Shown piece by piece: positions 46,901 to 56,648 of a DNA stretch of 64,000 bases. Below the pieces are notes generated by a model. That model was not told the origin of the DNA, did not search any database, and saw nothing but the letters and a program-made list of their open reading frames with translations. Source of the DNA: Volvox africanus (taxonomy: Eukaryota > Chlorophyta > Chlorophyceae > Chlamydomonadales > Volvocaceae). The stretch is taken from contig BSDZ01000011.1 in assembly GCA_030268105.1 (NCBI GenBank), positions 1,178,001 to 1,242,000 on the forward strand, given 5' to 3'. Position 1 is the first letter of the stretch; each line of letters starts with the position of its first letter. Both the position numbers and the translations under genes were made by a program.

Positions 46901-49605
46901 CGGGGTTTCATTGGCACATACCGTTGTAGATGCCCATGTCCCTATCGTTCTATTCACCTCCCTCTCCCGCAGATGGTGTCCGGGGCGGCCTTCTGGGACT
47001 CCTGGGCCACGAGGCCCTTTGACGTGCCCTCCCTGGCAGTCCGTGTGCAGCAGCTGTGCAGCGGTGTGCTGCCCCAGGTGGGCATGAGGGGGGCGAGGGG
47101 TGGGAGAGGAGGGGGACATGAGCACGGCATGTAAACGTGTGAGTTGTTATACCCCGCCCGCAGCTGCAGCCACCCTGCTGTGATCTGTGAACTTCCCCGC
47201 CGCTTGTTTGTTGCCCTGCCCCGTCCTAATCATGGCGGCATCGGCTTCTGAGACCTTTGCAAAACCCACCTTCCCTCCACACCGTCCGCCGTACCATAAC
47301 CCAACCCCCTCGTCCCCTCATCCCTTCCTTCGCAGCTCTGCTCCCCTCGTGCCTCAGGTAATACTCTGGCCATCCCGTACAACAAAGATTTCCATACTGC
47401 CCCGCCGCCGCCGCCGCCTTGAGGTTTCTTTGCGTTCATGATCCTATTCTCTTTCGCTAGCTTCCCCTCCCCCCCCCCACACTCGCCCCTCCCCTATCCC
47501 CTACCCCCCACACACACACTCGCCCCTCCCCTCCCCCCACTCCCCCCCCACACACACTCGCCCCTCCCCCCCCTCCACACACACACACACTCGCCCCTCC
47601 CCCCCCTCCACACACACACACACTCGCCCCTCCCCTCCCCCCTCCCCCTCCCACACACTCGCCCCTCCCCCCCTTACCCCCCCCACACACTCGCCCCTCC
47701 CCTCCCCCCTACCCCCCCCACGCACACTCGCCCCTCCCCCCGCGCATTCCTTCCCTCATCAGATCGCACGCAAGTTCGGGTCCAGCTCGCGGCTGCATGG
47801 CCCCCTCTCCCTGCAGCGCTACACCTACTGGCTGGCGTCCAACCTGCCGCTGGGCGCAGAGCGGGTACAGCGGGAGAGGCGGCGGCGGGAAGGCGGCTCT
47901 GCTGCTGGGGGTTGTCGTTGCGGTTGCTCCAATTTCCATTCGTCTCTTTGGCCGCCTGGTCCGGACACTCTGCGCTCTGTGATGTGTCCCCGGTCTAAGG
48001 CCCGCCGGGGGGGCAACGGCTTGTTGAATCGGATAGCCGCACTCGTCTCCCCTCACATACACACACTCTCTCCCCCCCGGGTCTCCATTATTCTTCCGGA
48101 GTTCCCGTAGTAAGTACAAATACACACACATGTCCGTCCCCCCCTCCTTACCCCTCCCAATACACACGCTCTCTCTCTATCTCATCTGAGACGTGCAGCG
48201 ACAGCAGTTGTTGGAATGTCTTGGTACAGCGGAGCGTCTGCGGTTGATTCTGGGCTGGCTGACCCGGCTGGGGGTGCTGGCGTGCAAGTACTGCGGCGCG
48301 ACGGTGAGCCCCCACCCCATGTGTGTATTTCTTAATATTATTAACCTTTTGTATCTGCCTTTTTGCGTACCTTCATACGTCGCCAGTAAGACATCCTCTC
48401 CCCTTTTTGTGGCAGGTGGCCCACTGCAGCTCGGCCCTGCTGATGAGCTCTGAGGGCGCCGGGGGGGCGTTCGTTAACGCGCACGGCTTCGTTCACGACA
48501 TCGCAACCTTCAGGTGCGCCAGTGGCCCGCAGCCCCACAAGGCCGGAGTCGAGATGGCCGGAGTCGGGTGGGCAGAGAGGGGTGATGATCCACGTCCGGG
48601 ATCAGACCGGACCATCCCGATGAGGGGAGAGATGAAGAGGAAAAGAGACGGCATGGGACGAAGAGAAGCCGCAAACGCCAAGGAGCTTAACCAGGCAACA
48701 CCAGCCCCGCCGCAAAGAGGACTTCCGTTACCTTTCTATTTCTGATGTTCGCATGCCCGGTGTGATGCATCGTTGCCTTCTTGGACTCCCTCCCTGGGCT
48801 CCCCTCATCCCTCATCCCTCCTTTTGACCCCATCTCCAGATCCGTACAGGGCCTGTCCTACCAGGGCCAGCCTGAGACGGCCCACTCCTGGTTTCCCGGG
48901 TATGCTTGGACGATCGCCAATTGCGCGCGATGCAGAGACCACCTGGTGGGGCGATGAGTGTTCATACTTGTTCATACTTGTATTGGCGGTGTCTTACGTA
49001 CGGACTAGGCCACCATTGTGGTTTCGGAGCTCTAACTCTCCTGGTCCTGGGTCCTGAACTCCCCACTCCGAATGGAAATATGCTGCCGGGTCCATGTCGG
49101 CCCCACTGGTGGCGGTATCTCCCGGCTGGAATGGACCCCACTTGTGAACTCCGCCCCTCTTTAAGCCTCTCCTTGTTCTCTCCCCTTAACCCTCGCATGC
49201 CCTTCACCCTCTCTCCCCCTTGCCCCCGCCTGGAACCCGTGGGGGATTCAGGGCTGGCGCTTCACCGCGTGCTCGGAGGGGCTGCGTCCCAGTGTGTTTT
49301 GGGGCCTCCGGCGGTCTGCTATTCTGTGTCCCGAGCTGCAAAGGCCTAGGACGGGGGGCGGATTGCTGCGGGGCCCGGAGGAGCTGCTGCTAGGCGAGGA
49401 CCAGCGGCCTGTGCTGATGGGCATGGTGGAAGCCATCGGTTTGGCCTTTCCGATGGGTGACCTGAGGACAGAGGATGAGGAGGAAGGGCAGGAGGGGGAA
49501 GACGAGGACAACGACGAGGAGGAAGACGATGAAGAGGAGGAGGAAGACGACGATGAGGATGATGATGAGGATATTGAGGCGTCTGGGGGCGAGACGGAGA
49601 TTTGA
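43903..49605 (+). CDS. CRBN: Cereblon homologue (Lon N-terminal domain plus CULT domain)
   Basis: Eleven plus-strand exons: 43903-44029, 44572-44640, 44929-45006, 45481-45602, 46414-46674, 46973-47077, 47763-47864, 48199-48303, 48416-48513, 48840-48945, 49252-49605 (508 aa). Cereblon is the substrate receptor of a CUL4-DDB1 ubiquitin ligase in other eukaryotes. Residues ~1-60 are acidic/serine-rich. The Lon-like domain includes YVLPLFPLSGVVLLPGEVLP, a VGCTAEVRR strand and YTYWLASNLPL. The CULT domain (~312-415) has zinc cysteines CKYC (317, 320) and CARC (384, 387), the segment FVNAHGFVHD, and the tri-tryptophan cage Trp373, Trp379, Trp393 (HSWFPGYAWTIANC; HLGWRF), with the same 6- and 14-residue spacing as in human cereblon. 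The C-terminus adds a Glu/Asp run of about 40 residues. Least certain is the 5' edge of exon 5 (46414 or 46423); the intron after 46674 uses GC rather than GT. Confidence 0.93.
47475..47735. repeat. Pyrimidine-rich minisatellite in a cereblon intron
   Basis: About ten irregular units built on CACACACACTCGCCCCTCCC fill the intron between 47077 and 47763, ending close to the exon 7 acceptor. Open frames across it are repeat artefacts. Confidence 0.85.
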
Positions 49606-50607
49606 AGGCATGGAGGCAGGAAGCTGGCGCAAAGCGGGAGGGGCATTTCAGGGGCTGGCTGCCGGCGTTATTGCAACAGGAGGGGGAGGTGGAGGTGCCC
49701 ATGCGGTATTCGACGCTGTGTGACGTCGTACTCTAGGTTTTTATTCATGATCTCGAGAGGCCCACGGCCAGGGTGGGGTGAAAGGGGGGAATGGGAGGAA
49801 TGTGGAAAGGAAGGGGGTAAAGGAGCAGTTGCGATTGGAGGGCAGCTTGGGGTGCGGGACAACAGGCAATGACCCGGCAATGTTTAAGCAGACAGTAAGA
49901 GAGGATTCTCCGAGACCAGAGAGCAGAGAACAGCAAAGCAGCTGGAAGGGGCTTGCTTGAAGGCACGGACGCCCGCAGTATTACAGACGGCTTGCGCACT
50001 AACTGTGTTTGCGTGCATGTGTTTGTGTGTTTATTGACAATGGCCGTACTGCAGATTGTCTGTTAGATCCGATTTCATTACTGCGGCAAGTGGACCTTTT
50101 GGGAGTACGCGAATAGGTAGCAGTCGTGTTAGCTGAGGAGGCGCGCAAAAGAGAGGGATTGCGGGATGAGTCCATCATTCCTGGTGGTGGAGGAGCCGGG
50201 GCCATTTCACGGGTAGTACTTGCTAGGTCGGGGGCCCCCCAGTTTGGACTTTTTAGCAGCTGTGTGATTATGTCGCAGGTGTAGTAAGTATATACACGCG
50301 GACTTCTTCTCTGCGGTATTGAAGGCCACACAAGACAGTAACAGCTGGCTGATGGTTGTCCTAATTATATTGGTATTATGAAGCAGACGCCATAGGCTTG
50401 CAAAACATACATACACGGCAGTACGGGGTTCACCTGATCTCGCTGGAAAAGGTAAACATTTAAAGCATGCAAAGAATCCGGTTGTTTACATGTTGAACCT
50501 CCAGACAAGAGCGGTCATCCTTCATATGCCACGCCACGGAGGAGGCAACGGTCATGCCACAATCATGAACGGCCTCTCCCCTCGCCTTCTATGGCTTTAA
50601 ACTCCAT
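49606..50607. other. Cereblon 3' region and gene-poor sequence
   Basis: No gene supported. The cereblon 3' UTR starts here; no TGTAA was seen in the first kilobase. Short open stretches on the minus strand lack domains. Confidence 0.4.
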
Positions 50608-50865
50608 ATGATTATAAATGATCAGAGCCAGATTATAGCAATCAAAATTACTGAAGGAAATAAAGATGGGCAAGTTGTAGATCATGAAAAAGTTTCTAAA
50701 TGGCTTGAAAGCTGGGGAACAAGTTTTGAGGGGAAGGCAAGAGCATTTATCCAAGTACAAAACGGGTGTGATCACAGATGTACTTTTTGCATGATACCAT
50801 ATGGTCGCGGGAACAGTAGATCCTTACCAATATTCTTCGGTAGCAGACGTATAAATCTTCTTTAA
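50608..50865 (+). pseudogene. Bacterial-type MtaB (tRNA methylthiotransferase) fragment
   Basis: An AT-rich 85-codon frame. From about codon 45 it reads KARAFIQVQNGCDHRCTFCM then IPYGRGNSRS, which is the radical-SAM iron-sulphur motif C-x3-C-x2-C and its surroundings in MtaB/MiaB-type methylthiotransferases. The exact wording is most like bacterial MtaB, especially of the Rickettsiales, from family knowledge. The preceding residues (VSKWLESWGTSFEGK) fit the linker before the radical-SAM domain. After NSRS the match stops abruptly and the frame ends 15 codons later, so only about 75 codons of a protein usually over 400 residues remain. No introns, base composition unlike the neighbours. Interpretation: a piece of bacterial DNA inserted in the nuclear genome, or an assembly chimera. 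Confidence 0.75.
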
Positions 50866-51029
50866 ATCTCGATAACTTCTTTTAAATCCTTAAAAGTAAG
50901 GAGCTTGTGACGTCTCCAGTCTTCATATATTTTACAAAAATTCCTTTCTGCTCCTTCTGGGGGAGGGAAGTCCAGTATAGCTAGAGCCCTATTAGCAAAA
51001 GATCCAACTTTAGTTAGGTCTGTTTCATT
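50862..51029 (-). pseudogene. AT-rich coding-like fragment of unknown identity
   Basis: On the minus strand a 55-codon open frame ends at a TAA at 50862 and reads NETDLTKVGSFANRALAILD, then FPPPEGAERNFCKIYEDWRR, then HKLLTFKDLKEVIEI. The composition (Lys/Ile/Glu/Phe rich, helix-forming) looks like a real bacterial C-terminus, but I do not recognise it. It abuts the MtaB fragment in opposite orientation, which implies a rearranged insert. Confidence 0.35.
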
Positions 51030-52141
51030 CCTTCGCGACGACCCATGGGTCTATTTGCCTCATCAGCTGGCCAAAGGTATCCAGTTAATAAACCCGTGGT
51101 TGTTTATCATTAGGACTGAGTCGAATGAAGCAAGGTCACGCACCGCAGGTCGGTCATAACGCAGCATCAGGGTAGGCCGAAAGCGCTGGTTGGCGCGCAT
51201 ATATACCGTGGCAATTAGTGTTCCTAGAGAGGCACGCGCTAGCTACCTGCGCGATTGTTACATGATACGTTCTTCCCAAACATAGAGCTTTTATACCGGC
51301 AAAACTGTATAGCTGACGCGAGCATCAGTCGTGAGCTACGGTACGCACACACGCAGAGGCTATCTGCATGCACTCACGGGGCGAAGCGCATGTAGATAGC
51401 CCCTGCGTGTGCGTGCAAAAGTAAGACCCGTGGGTTGGCGTGAGGCAGAGGCGGGCGGGGCAGGGGGAACTCGCGCGGTGTGGGTATCTAGCTGTATATG
51501 ATGAGCCCCAGGTAAGGCATCTTTCGCCCGGATACCCGTCCACGCAGGCCTACGTACTTGCACAGCTAGCTACTTACGTATTACCGGCTTCGTTCCATAT
51601 GTATATCGATATGGAAACAGGTCGGAGGCAGGTGTGCCTACAGGCCTGCTGGGGTGGGGCACCTGACTTTCTTACATTCATATGGGTCGGTCAAACCCTA
51701 TAGCATCAAGCTCCAAAAACAGCGTATCAACGTTCATTAACAAGGTAGCAAATAGATAAGATAGGATTTATGAGGATAAGAGTCGCTCCCTCCCGCTCGG
51801 CTGTACGTTACGTGTGCAATATTGATTAGTCCGCACGCTCCAATCAATATCCCGCATACATGTAACCTAGCTCCTTCATTCATTGCTTAGTAAGCTTTCC
51901 CTATAGATATCTAGCTAACTGACAATCTGCGTGAACATCAGCAGCAGCAGCGACAGCAGCACCTCTTTTGTCATCCACGCACCACCACCAGCATGCATAG
52001 CAGCAGGCAGGAACGCGATTCAACACCTTAAACAACAACTCCATATCTACCGGCCAAGCCGTATTCACACACGCACGTTCTACGTATTTCCCCCATCGAC
52101 TGCTGCTGCGCTGCCTAGCTAGTGCCCGCGGGCAGTTGTCC
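51030..52141. other. Gene-poor interval
   Basis: No gene supported. It contains an imperfect hairpin at 51343-51414 (listed separately). Repeated GCTAGCTA-type and CAGCAG-type short motifs occur toward 51900-51960. Confidence 0.35.
51343..51414. repeat. Imperfect inverted repeat resembling a small-RNA hairpin
   Basis: The arm at 51343-51371 (ACGCACACACGCAGAGGC, then TATCTGCATGC) pairs with 51388-51414 with two mismatches and a two-base bulge around a 16-base loop. Arm length and near-complete pairing are like a plant or algal microRNA precursor, but no expression evidence is available. Confidence 0.7.
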
Positions 52142-53322
52142 TCACGGGAGGATGCGGACGCACGGCTGCGTCTCAGCTTGCACGAGCCGGTAGCCCCCAA
52201 AAGTAGTCATCTCCACGGCTAAGGAATGCGAATGGTAATGGAGGCGCTCCTCGCCCCACATCTTAATCCGCTGGTCAGAACAGTAGTCATAGACATCGGC
52301 TCTGACGTTCATGCAGTCGAAAGTAGTGTGCTGCACGAATGCTCGAATGTCGTCGTCCAACTTGACGGCAGGGCGAATGGTGGTCTTGATGCGATGGAGG
52401 CGGGGGCCTTCAACCGCAGGCGGGTTGGGACCAGAAGCCACCACAACGCACCATCGCTTGTTGAAGCTGATCAACGCAACCAGTAATGCTGAAGCTGATG
52501 ATAAAGCAATAATGTAGATGCAAGACTTTGCCCATAGCGAGGTGCATACGCGAAGAAATGGCATCAAGCTGAAGGGTAATGCTATGAAACACGCCACCGA
52601 AGTTAGAAACCCGCTAGAAGCAGCGATCAAAATTTGGTCAAGATTTGGGGTAGTAGTCTCCAAAGGTACTTGATGGCTATTCTGAAGGAGCTCTATTGTC
52701 ATAATTGGTGTCACCAGAAGCGAGCAGAGTGGATGCGCCACATAGGGACTAACCCTCCAATTGAGGAGCCATTCTATGGTTTGGCGCGTCTTCTTCATTA
52801 AGATATTGATATGCCCATTATTATTGTTATCATTTTTAACACTGGCGGCTGCTCTAGATTGCCACTGTGACTGCTGCTGTTGCGCAGCCAGCACGAGTAC
52901 CTGAAAGCAAGGAATGACATACATATGAACTGCTGAACCTGGGAAAAGCACTGATTTCGGAGAAGTTGGCATGGGAGACCGGATGAGGGTGCCCCGAAAT
53001 ACCGGGGAAGGTAGGGACTGCCAGGTTAGTGGCCACGGGTGATGTACCCCCCTATCCCACACACATATGAAATATGCATGGACTTTGTCAGCGTATACTA
53101 CCAAATTGAAGTTTTTATTGTGGTGGATAGCTCAGTGTTCAGCGTGATGGCCTGGCTCCGTCATCGTTTAGGCGCTTCTGTGCACAGCAAACAAACGATA
53201 GCTAGGTGTATGTATCCTTACCTTCTGCTGGTCCGTTTGCACCGACGTCGCTAGCGTGGAAGACAACTGCCAGTAGGTTGCGAGAATCGTCATAAGGATG
53301 GCGATGCGGAGTTGAAGTGCCA
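52142..53322 (-). CDS. Putative membrane protein with N-terminal signal peptide, unknown family
   Basis: Two minus-strand exons join in phase 0: about 53322-53221 (ending in a GTAAGG donor) and 52904-52142 (after a TTGCTTTCAG acceptor). Exon 1 encodes MALQLRIAILMTILATYWQL, a good signal peptide, then SSTLATSVQTDQQK. Exon 2 begins VLVLAAQQQQSQWQSRAA, has a NDNNNNGH run, two hydrophobic segments (IAASSGFLTSVACFIALPFS and YIIALSSASALLVALISF) and a soluble C-terminal region of about 100 residues with HTTFDCMNVRADVYDYC, ending CVRILP. Total about 287 residues. I do not recognise the family. The intron carries the 135-bp repeat also found at 40874-41008. Codon use is less GC-biased than in the large genes. 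Confidence 0.55.
52931..53065 (-). repeat. 135-bp repeat, copy 2, within an intron
   Basis: Reverse complement of 40874-41008 without a visible difference. It sits between the two exons of the putative membrane-protein gene, so it would be removed by splicing. Confidence 0.9.
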
Positions 53323-53815
53323 TGGAATCTGGTTATGCTGAAATATTTGTACAAGCAAGGCGGGTGCGGTTGGAAGGTTGTAACGATGATCGTGAGCACC
53401 TGAACACGCACGCACTGAGTGGTGGTGTTTATTGCTGGAAACGCATGTAAGGAGAGCCAAAAAGTTATGTATGTAGTTACCAAAAGCTAAACGCTGACAG
53501 TATACCGAGCCCAATTGCTTTCGTGCCTTTTATTACCTGCCTGGGCAGAACTTCAAATCCATGGAAGCTGTACGGCTCCGTCCAGGTCACACAACCATAC
53601 ATAACCGACATGTATGCAGGTACATCCATGCGTACGATATCTGCGCAAAAACATTTTTCGAATATGCTGTTGGAGCTCTTGATTATTGCTTTTTATTAGC
53701 CCATCCCAGCAGCCAATGAACCCCAATTGTGGCCGCTCGATCGTCCTCTCATCACGCACGTCCCCGAAGGTGTGTATGTAGAAATTAAGGCATCAAGTAA
53801 TGGCAAATCAATAAA
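53323..53815. other. Interval between two small minus-strand genes
   Basis: About 490 bases that should contain the promoter of the 52142-53322 gene. No coding exon supported. Confidence 0.35.
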
Positions 53816-54481
53816 TTAACTGGAAATTGTCAACCTAATGCAAACCACCGCTTGCAGGTTATTAGTTAGGTAGCGAGTAGCTAGCCCGAATCGAGGCTGA
53901 CCGATCAAGCCAACTATCCAAGGCCACCGTTGAAAACAGCAGGTCCCGCTCCTTGACAGAGTCGAGACGGTTACCAGCATCCTTGACATCATCTTCAATC
54001 CCACAAAATGTTGCATCCAACATGGACGGCTGAGAGCTGTTGGTAACAACCGCTGAACCACCATGAGCTTCGACCAAACCCGCCGACGCATAAAACCGAG
54101 GTACAATTTCCATTCTGGATCATAGAAAGAACAATTCTTAAGACAAAGATCCACGTGAACAAGCTTTGCAAGCACCTACCTTGAAGTCCCATGCACCCCT
54201 GCAGGAAATTTCGTGGCAGCGCAGAATGTGCTGTGGGTGATATCTATGTTGCTATAATTTCTGAAGGAGATAAGACAAGCAAAGGGCAAGTTAGGCACGA
54301 ACTCGCACACGCAAAATGGGCACGGGGACGCAAACCCTACGTGCTGGGCTCCGATATCGTGCTGGGCTCCGATATCGACGATCCTCCTGTACTTCCATTG
54401 GTGCCTAGGGCCCACGGTAGCCAATAAAAACGCTCCCAAAACTAAGAACGCCTTCATGGCCACCATCGGACCAATGGCCAT
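53816..54481 (-). CDS. Putative small secreted or membrane-anchored protein, unknown family
   Basis: Two minus-strand exons fit: about 54481 to 54178 (donor GTAGGT) and about 54115 to 53816, after a TATGATCCAG acceptor, joining as a split arginine codon. The N-terminus MAIGPMVAMKAFLVLGAFLL then ATVG looks like a signal peptide. It is followed by a duplicated DIGAQH pair encoded by an 18-base tandem duplication (about 54340-54375), a cysteine-rich patch (PCPFCVCEF), and a C-terminal exon (EIVPRFYASAGLVEAHGGSA, then DATFCGIEDDVKDAGNRLDS). About 200 residues. The family is unknown. It lies in tandem with the gene at 52142-53322, which also starts with a signal peptide, but I see no convincing sequence similarity between the mature parts. 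Confidence 0.45.
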
Positions 54482-56647
54482 CGAGTCCACAAAGAGATAT
54501 AAAATCTTATACAGCGAGCTTGAGATCTACCAAATATTGCCTCTCGAAAGGCCTAACTGTAATTAGCGGATGGAAAAAGTGTTCTGAGGGTGACGGAGTA
54601 ACACAAATGGGCAAAGGGTCGGGTCAAAAACGGGTAGGGGATAAGGTGTATTGCATTTATATGTATGTTTGCATAGCTGTCAGGAACGGCGGATGACGAA
54701 TGCTGACTGAGTCGATTTAACGACACGGCGGCGCAGACATCTGCCGTATAAACACGACAAGATTAGGCTAAATCTCGTCGTATGTTTGGCAGCAGGCAAG
54801 GCGTTTCTAGAATCCAAGCATGGGGTTTTCATACTCAAGTGATCTCTTTTGGAGATTGCGAGCAGGGTTTTCGTAATGTATGACTTCGTGGGTCGGGATC
54901 CAGCCTCCTAGAATTCTCCCATTGGGGATACGGTTCCTGGTCGCTACATATCGCAACTACTGATCTCGGCCCTCGCGCATCGTGAAGGGTGCTACAGAGA
55001 AAGCTTGGTGGAGGAAGGGTTGGGAAGTCTTGTATCAGTTCATGCATTATAGATATAGCGGCTTTCCATGCTATAGCGGCAAGACATTGGTCCACTGGCG
55101 CACTGAATACTGCGGGGGAACGTCCCTATGAAATCGAAGGGGTAGCTGTTTGTTCCCCGGAGCCCCAAACCTCCTTTCCGGGAGCACTCGGGGAACCCTA
55201 ACTGGGTTGGCCCTTAAACATTCCGGGGTCGTTCGGAACCAAAAAACGTTTTCCGGGGCCCAGAAACGTTATTCGTAAGCCTGTTGAAATAACATATACT
55301 GGGCTCCCTTAGTGTTACGCGGGGCACGTCATAAGGTTCTGGGGCCAGCGGGTGTCCCTGGAACTGAGCATTGTTTTTTGTGGAACTTTCCGGTTAAGCC
55401 CTGATCAACTAAAACTGGGCCTTGTGTTGCTGTCCTTGGAAGGTCGCGCTTCACACGGCAAGAACTCCCGGGGGGGCCCCTGCAGTGGCCCTTTGGGCCG
55501 CTTGAGCGGCCATTTCCGCAAAAAGCCTGAAACTTCCGGGTGCCGTCCAGGTTGAAGTTCCATGTCAAGCACCCTTTCTGTTTGGCGAACACCGCATGCC
55601 CATGTTACTTCAATGTTGAGCCGGGCTGATGGACGGCCTTTGCACCTTCCAAATCCCCTTTCAATATCTCCTATGTCCCTGACTCCTTTCTCATTTGGTA
55701 TCTTACTCAGTTGCGTGGTTGATGGTGCGTGGTGATGGTGGTGTTGGTGGCGTGTGTGTTTGTGAGGGTGTGTGTGAGGGTGTGTGTGAGGGTGTGTGTG
55801 AGGGTGTGCGTGTGAAACTTGGGTTGCTTCGGACGCTTTGGGCTCGGCAGTCGTTTCTTTCCGTTCATGTAACCGTCTCGTGGTATTTTCCATTGTCCAC
55901 AATTCTTCGCCCGCATGTATATTGCGGCTTACAGCCAGGGAGGCTTGGGGCACGTTCTGTCATGTCCGGTTGAATAAAGCCCCACTCTTTGTGATTGCGC
56001 TTAAAAAGCCATTCCTTCCTCTTCTGTACTGCCTTAAAATTTTCCCTCAGAAAATGCCCTAAGGCCCAATCATCATGCCGTAAGGGAACGTGAAGCGAAG
56101 GGGCCAACTTATGTACGACTCCGATGCACCTCAAAGAAACATTAAAGTACTAAACACACCAGTTCTGAGCATGAGATGTAAAAAGCTGGCTACTATGCTA
56201 TGTTGCAGTCGTACGTCTTATTGCACATGGTTCGATCCGACTGGTGGTTACGAATCGGGGTCGGACTGCTAGAGTCCCATCTACTCAAAAGCTCTAAATT
56301 CCGATCGTTTTGGCGCGTCCATGTACTAAGTTTTGCAGGACCGATTGTTCGAAACCGCAACGACTGAGGGGGATTTCTTTCAATTGTCTGACTCCTTTGT
56401 CATTTGAGCAAGCTGATAACATATGATCCGCGTGAACAATACAAAGCATAAAACTTCATGAGCACGTGCAAGATGAATTTCTTCCTCAGTGGCAGTTGAT
56501 AATCCTCTGATGGATAGTGAATTCGGGCCAAACCGATCTATCTGCACACGATATTATGGATTCGTTTTCCACTTTTGTCAATCGGGCTCCTGCACACCCC
56601 TACAGCAACACGTGCGTGCGATGTGAACCTAATGGTTTGCCGCATCA
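54482..56647. other. Gene-poor region upstream of the channel gene
   Basis: No gene supported. The minus-strand frame at 55405-55953 is a histidine/threonine artefact of a GTGTGTGAGGGT tandem repeat at about 55755-55812. Sequence at 55130-55560 has several CCGGGG/CCCCGG blocks and may be transposon-derived, without terminal repeats that I could define. Confidence 0.35.
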
Positions 56648-56648
56648 G

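Noticed and set aside
47438..47998. 186-codon plus-strand frame of Pro/His/Thr
   Set aside because: It crosses the pyrimidine minisatellite in a cereblon intron and runs into exon 7 in the wrong frame.
52142..53104. Single 320-codon minus-strand frame starting inside the 135-bp repeat
   Set aside because: The first ~65 codons are repeat and intron sequence; the splice acceptor near 52905 and the upstream signal-peptide exon give a better gene model.
55405..55953. 182-codon minus-strand frame rich in His-Thr-Pro
   Set aside because: The His/Thr part is a translation of a GTGTGTGAGGGT tandem repeat; the rest has no domain or splice context.
56229..56272. GGTTCGATCC motif resembling a tRNA T-arm
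   Set aside because: Flanking bases do not pair into a cloverleaf.
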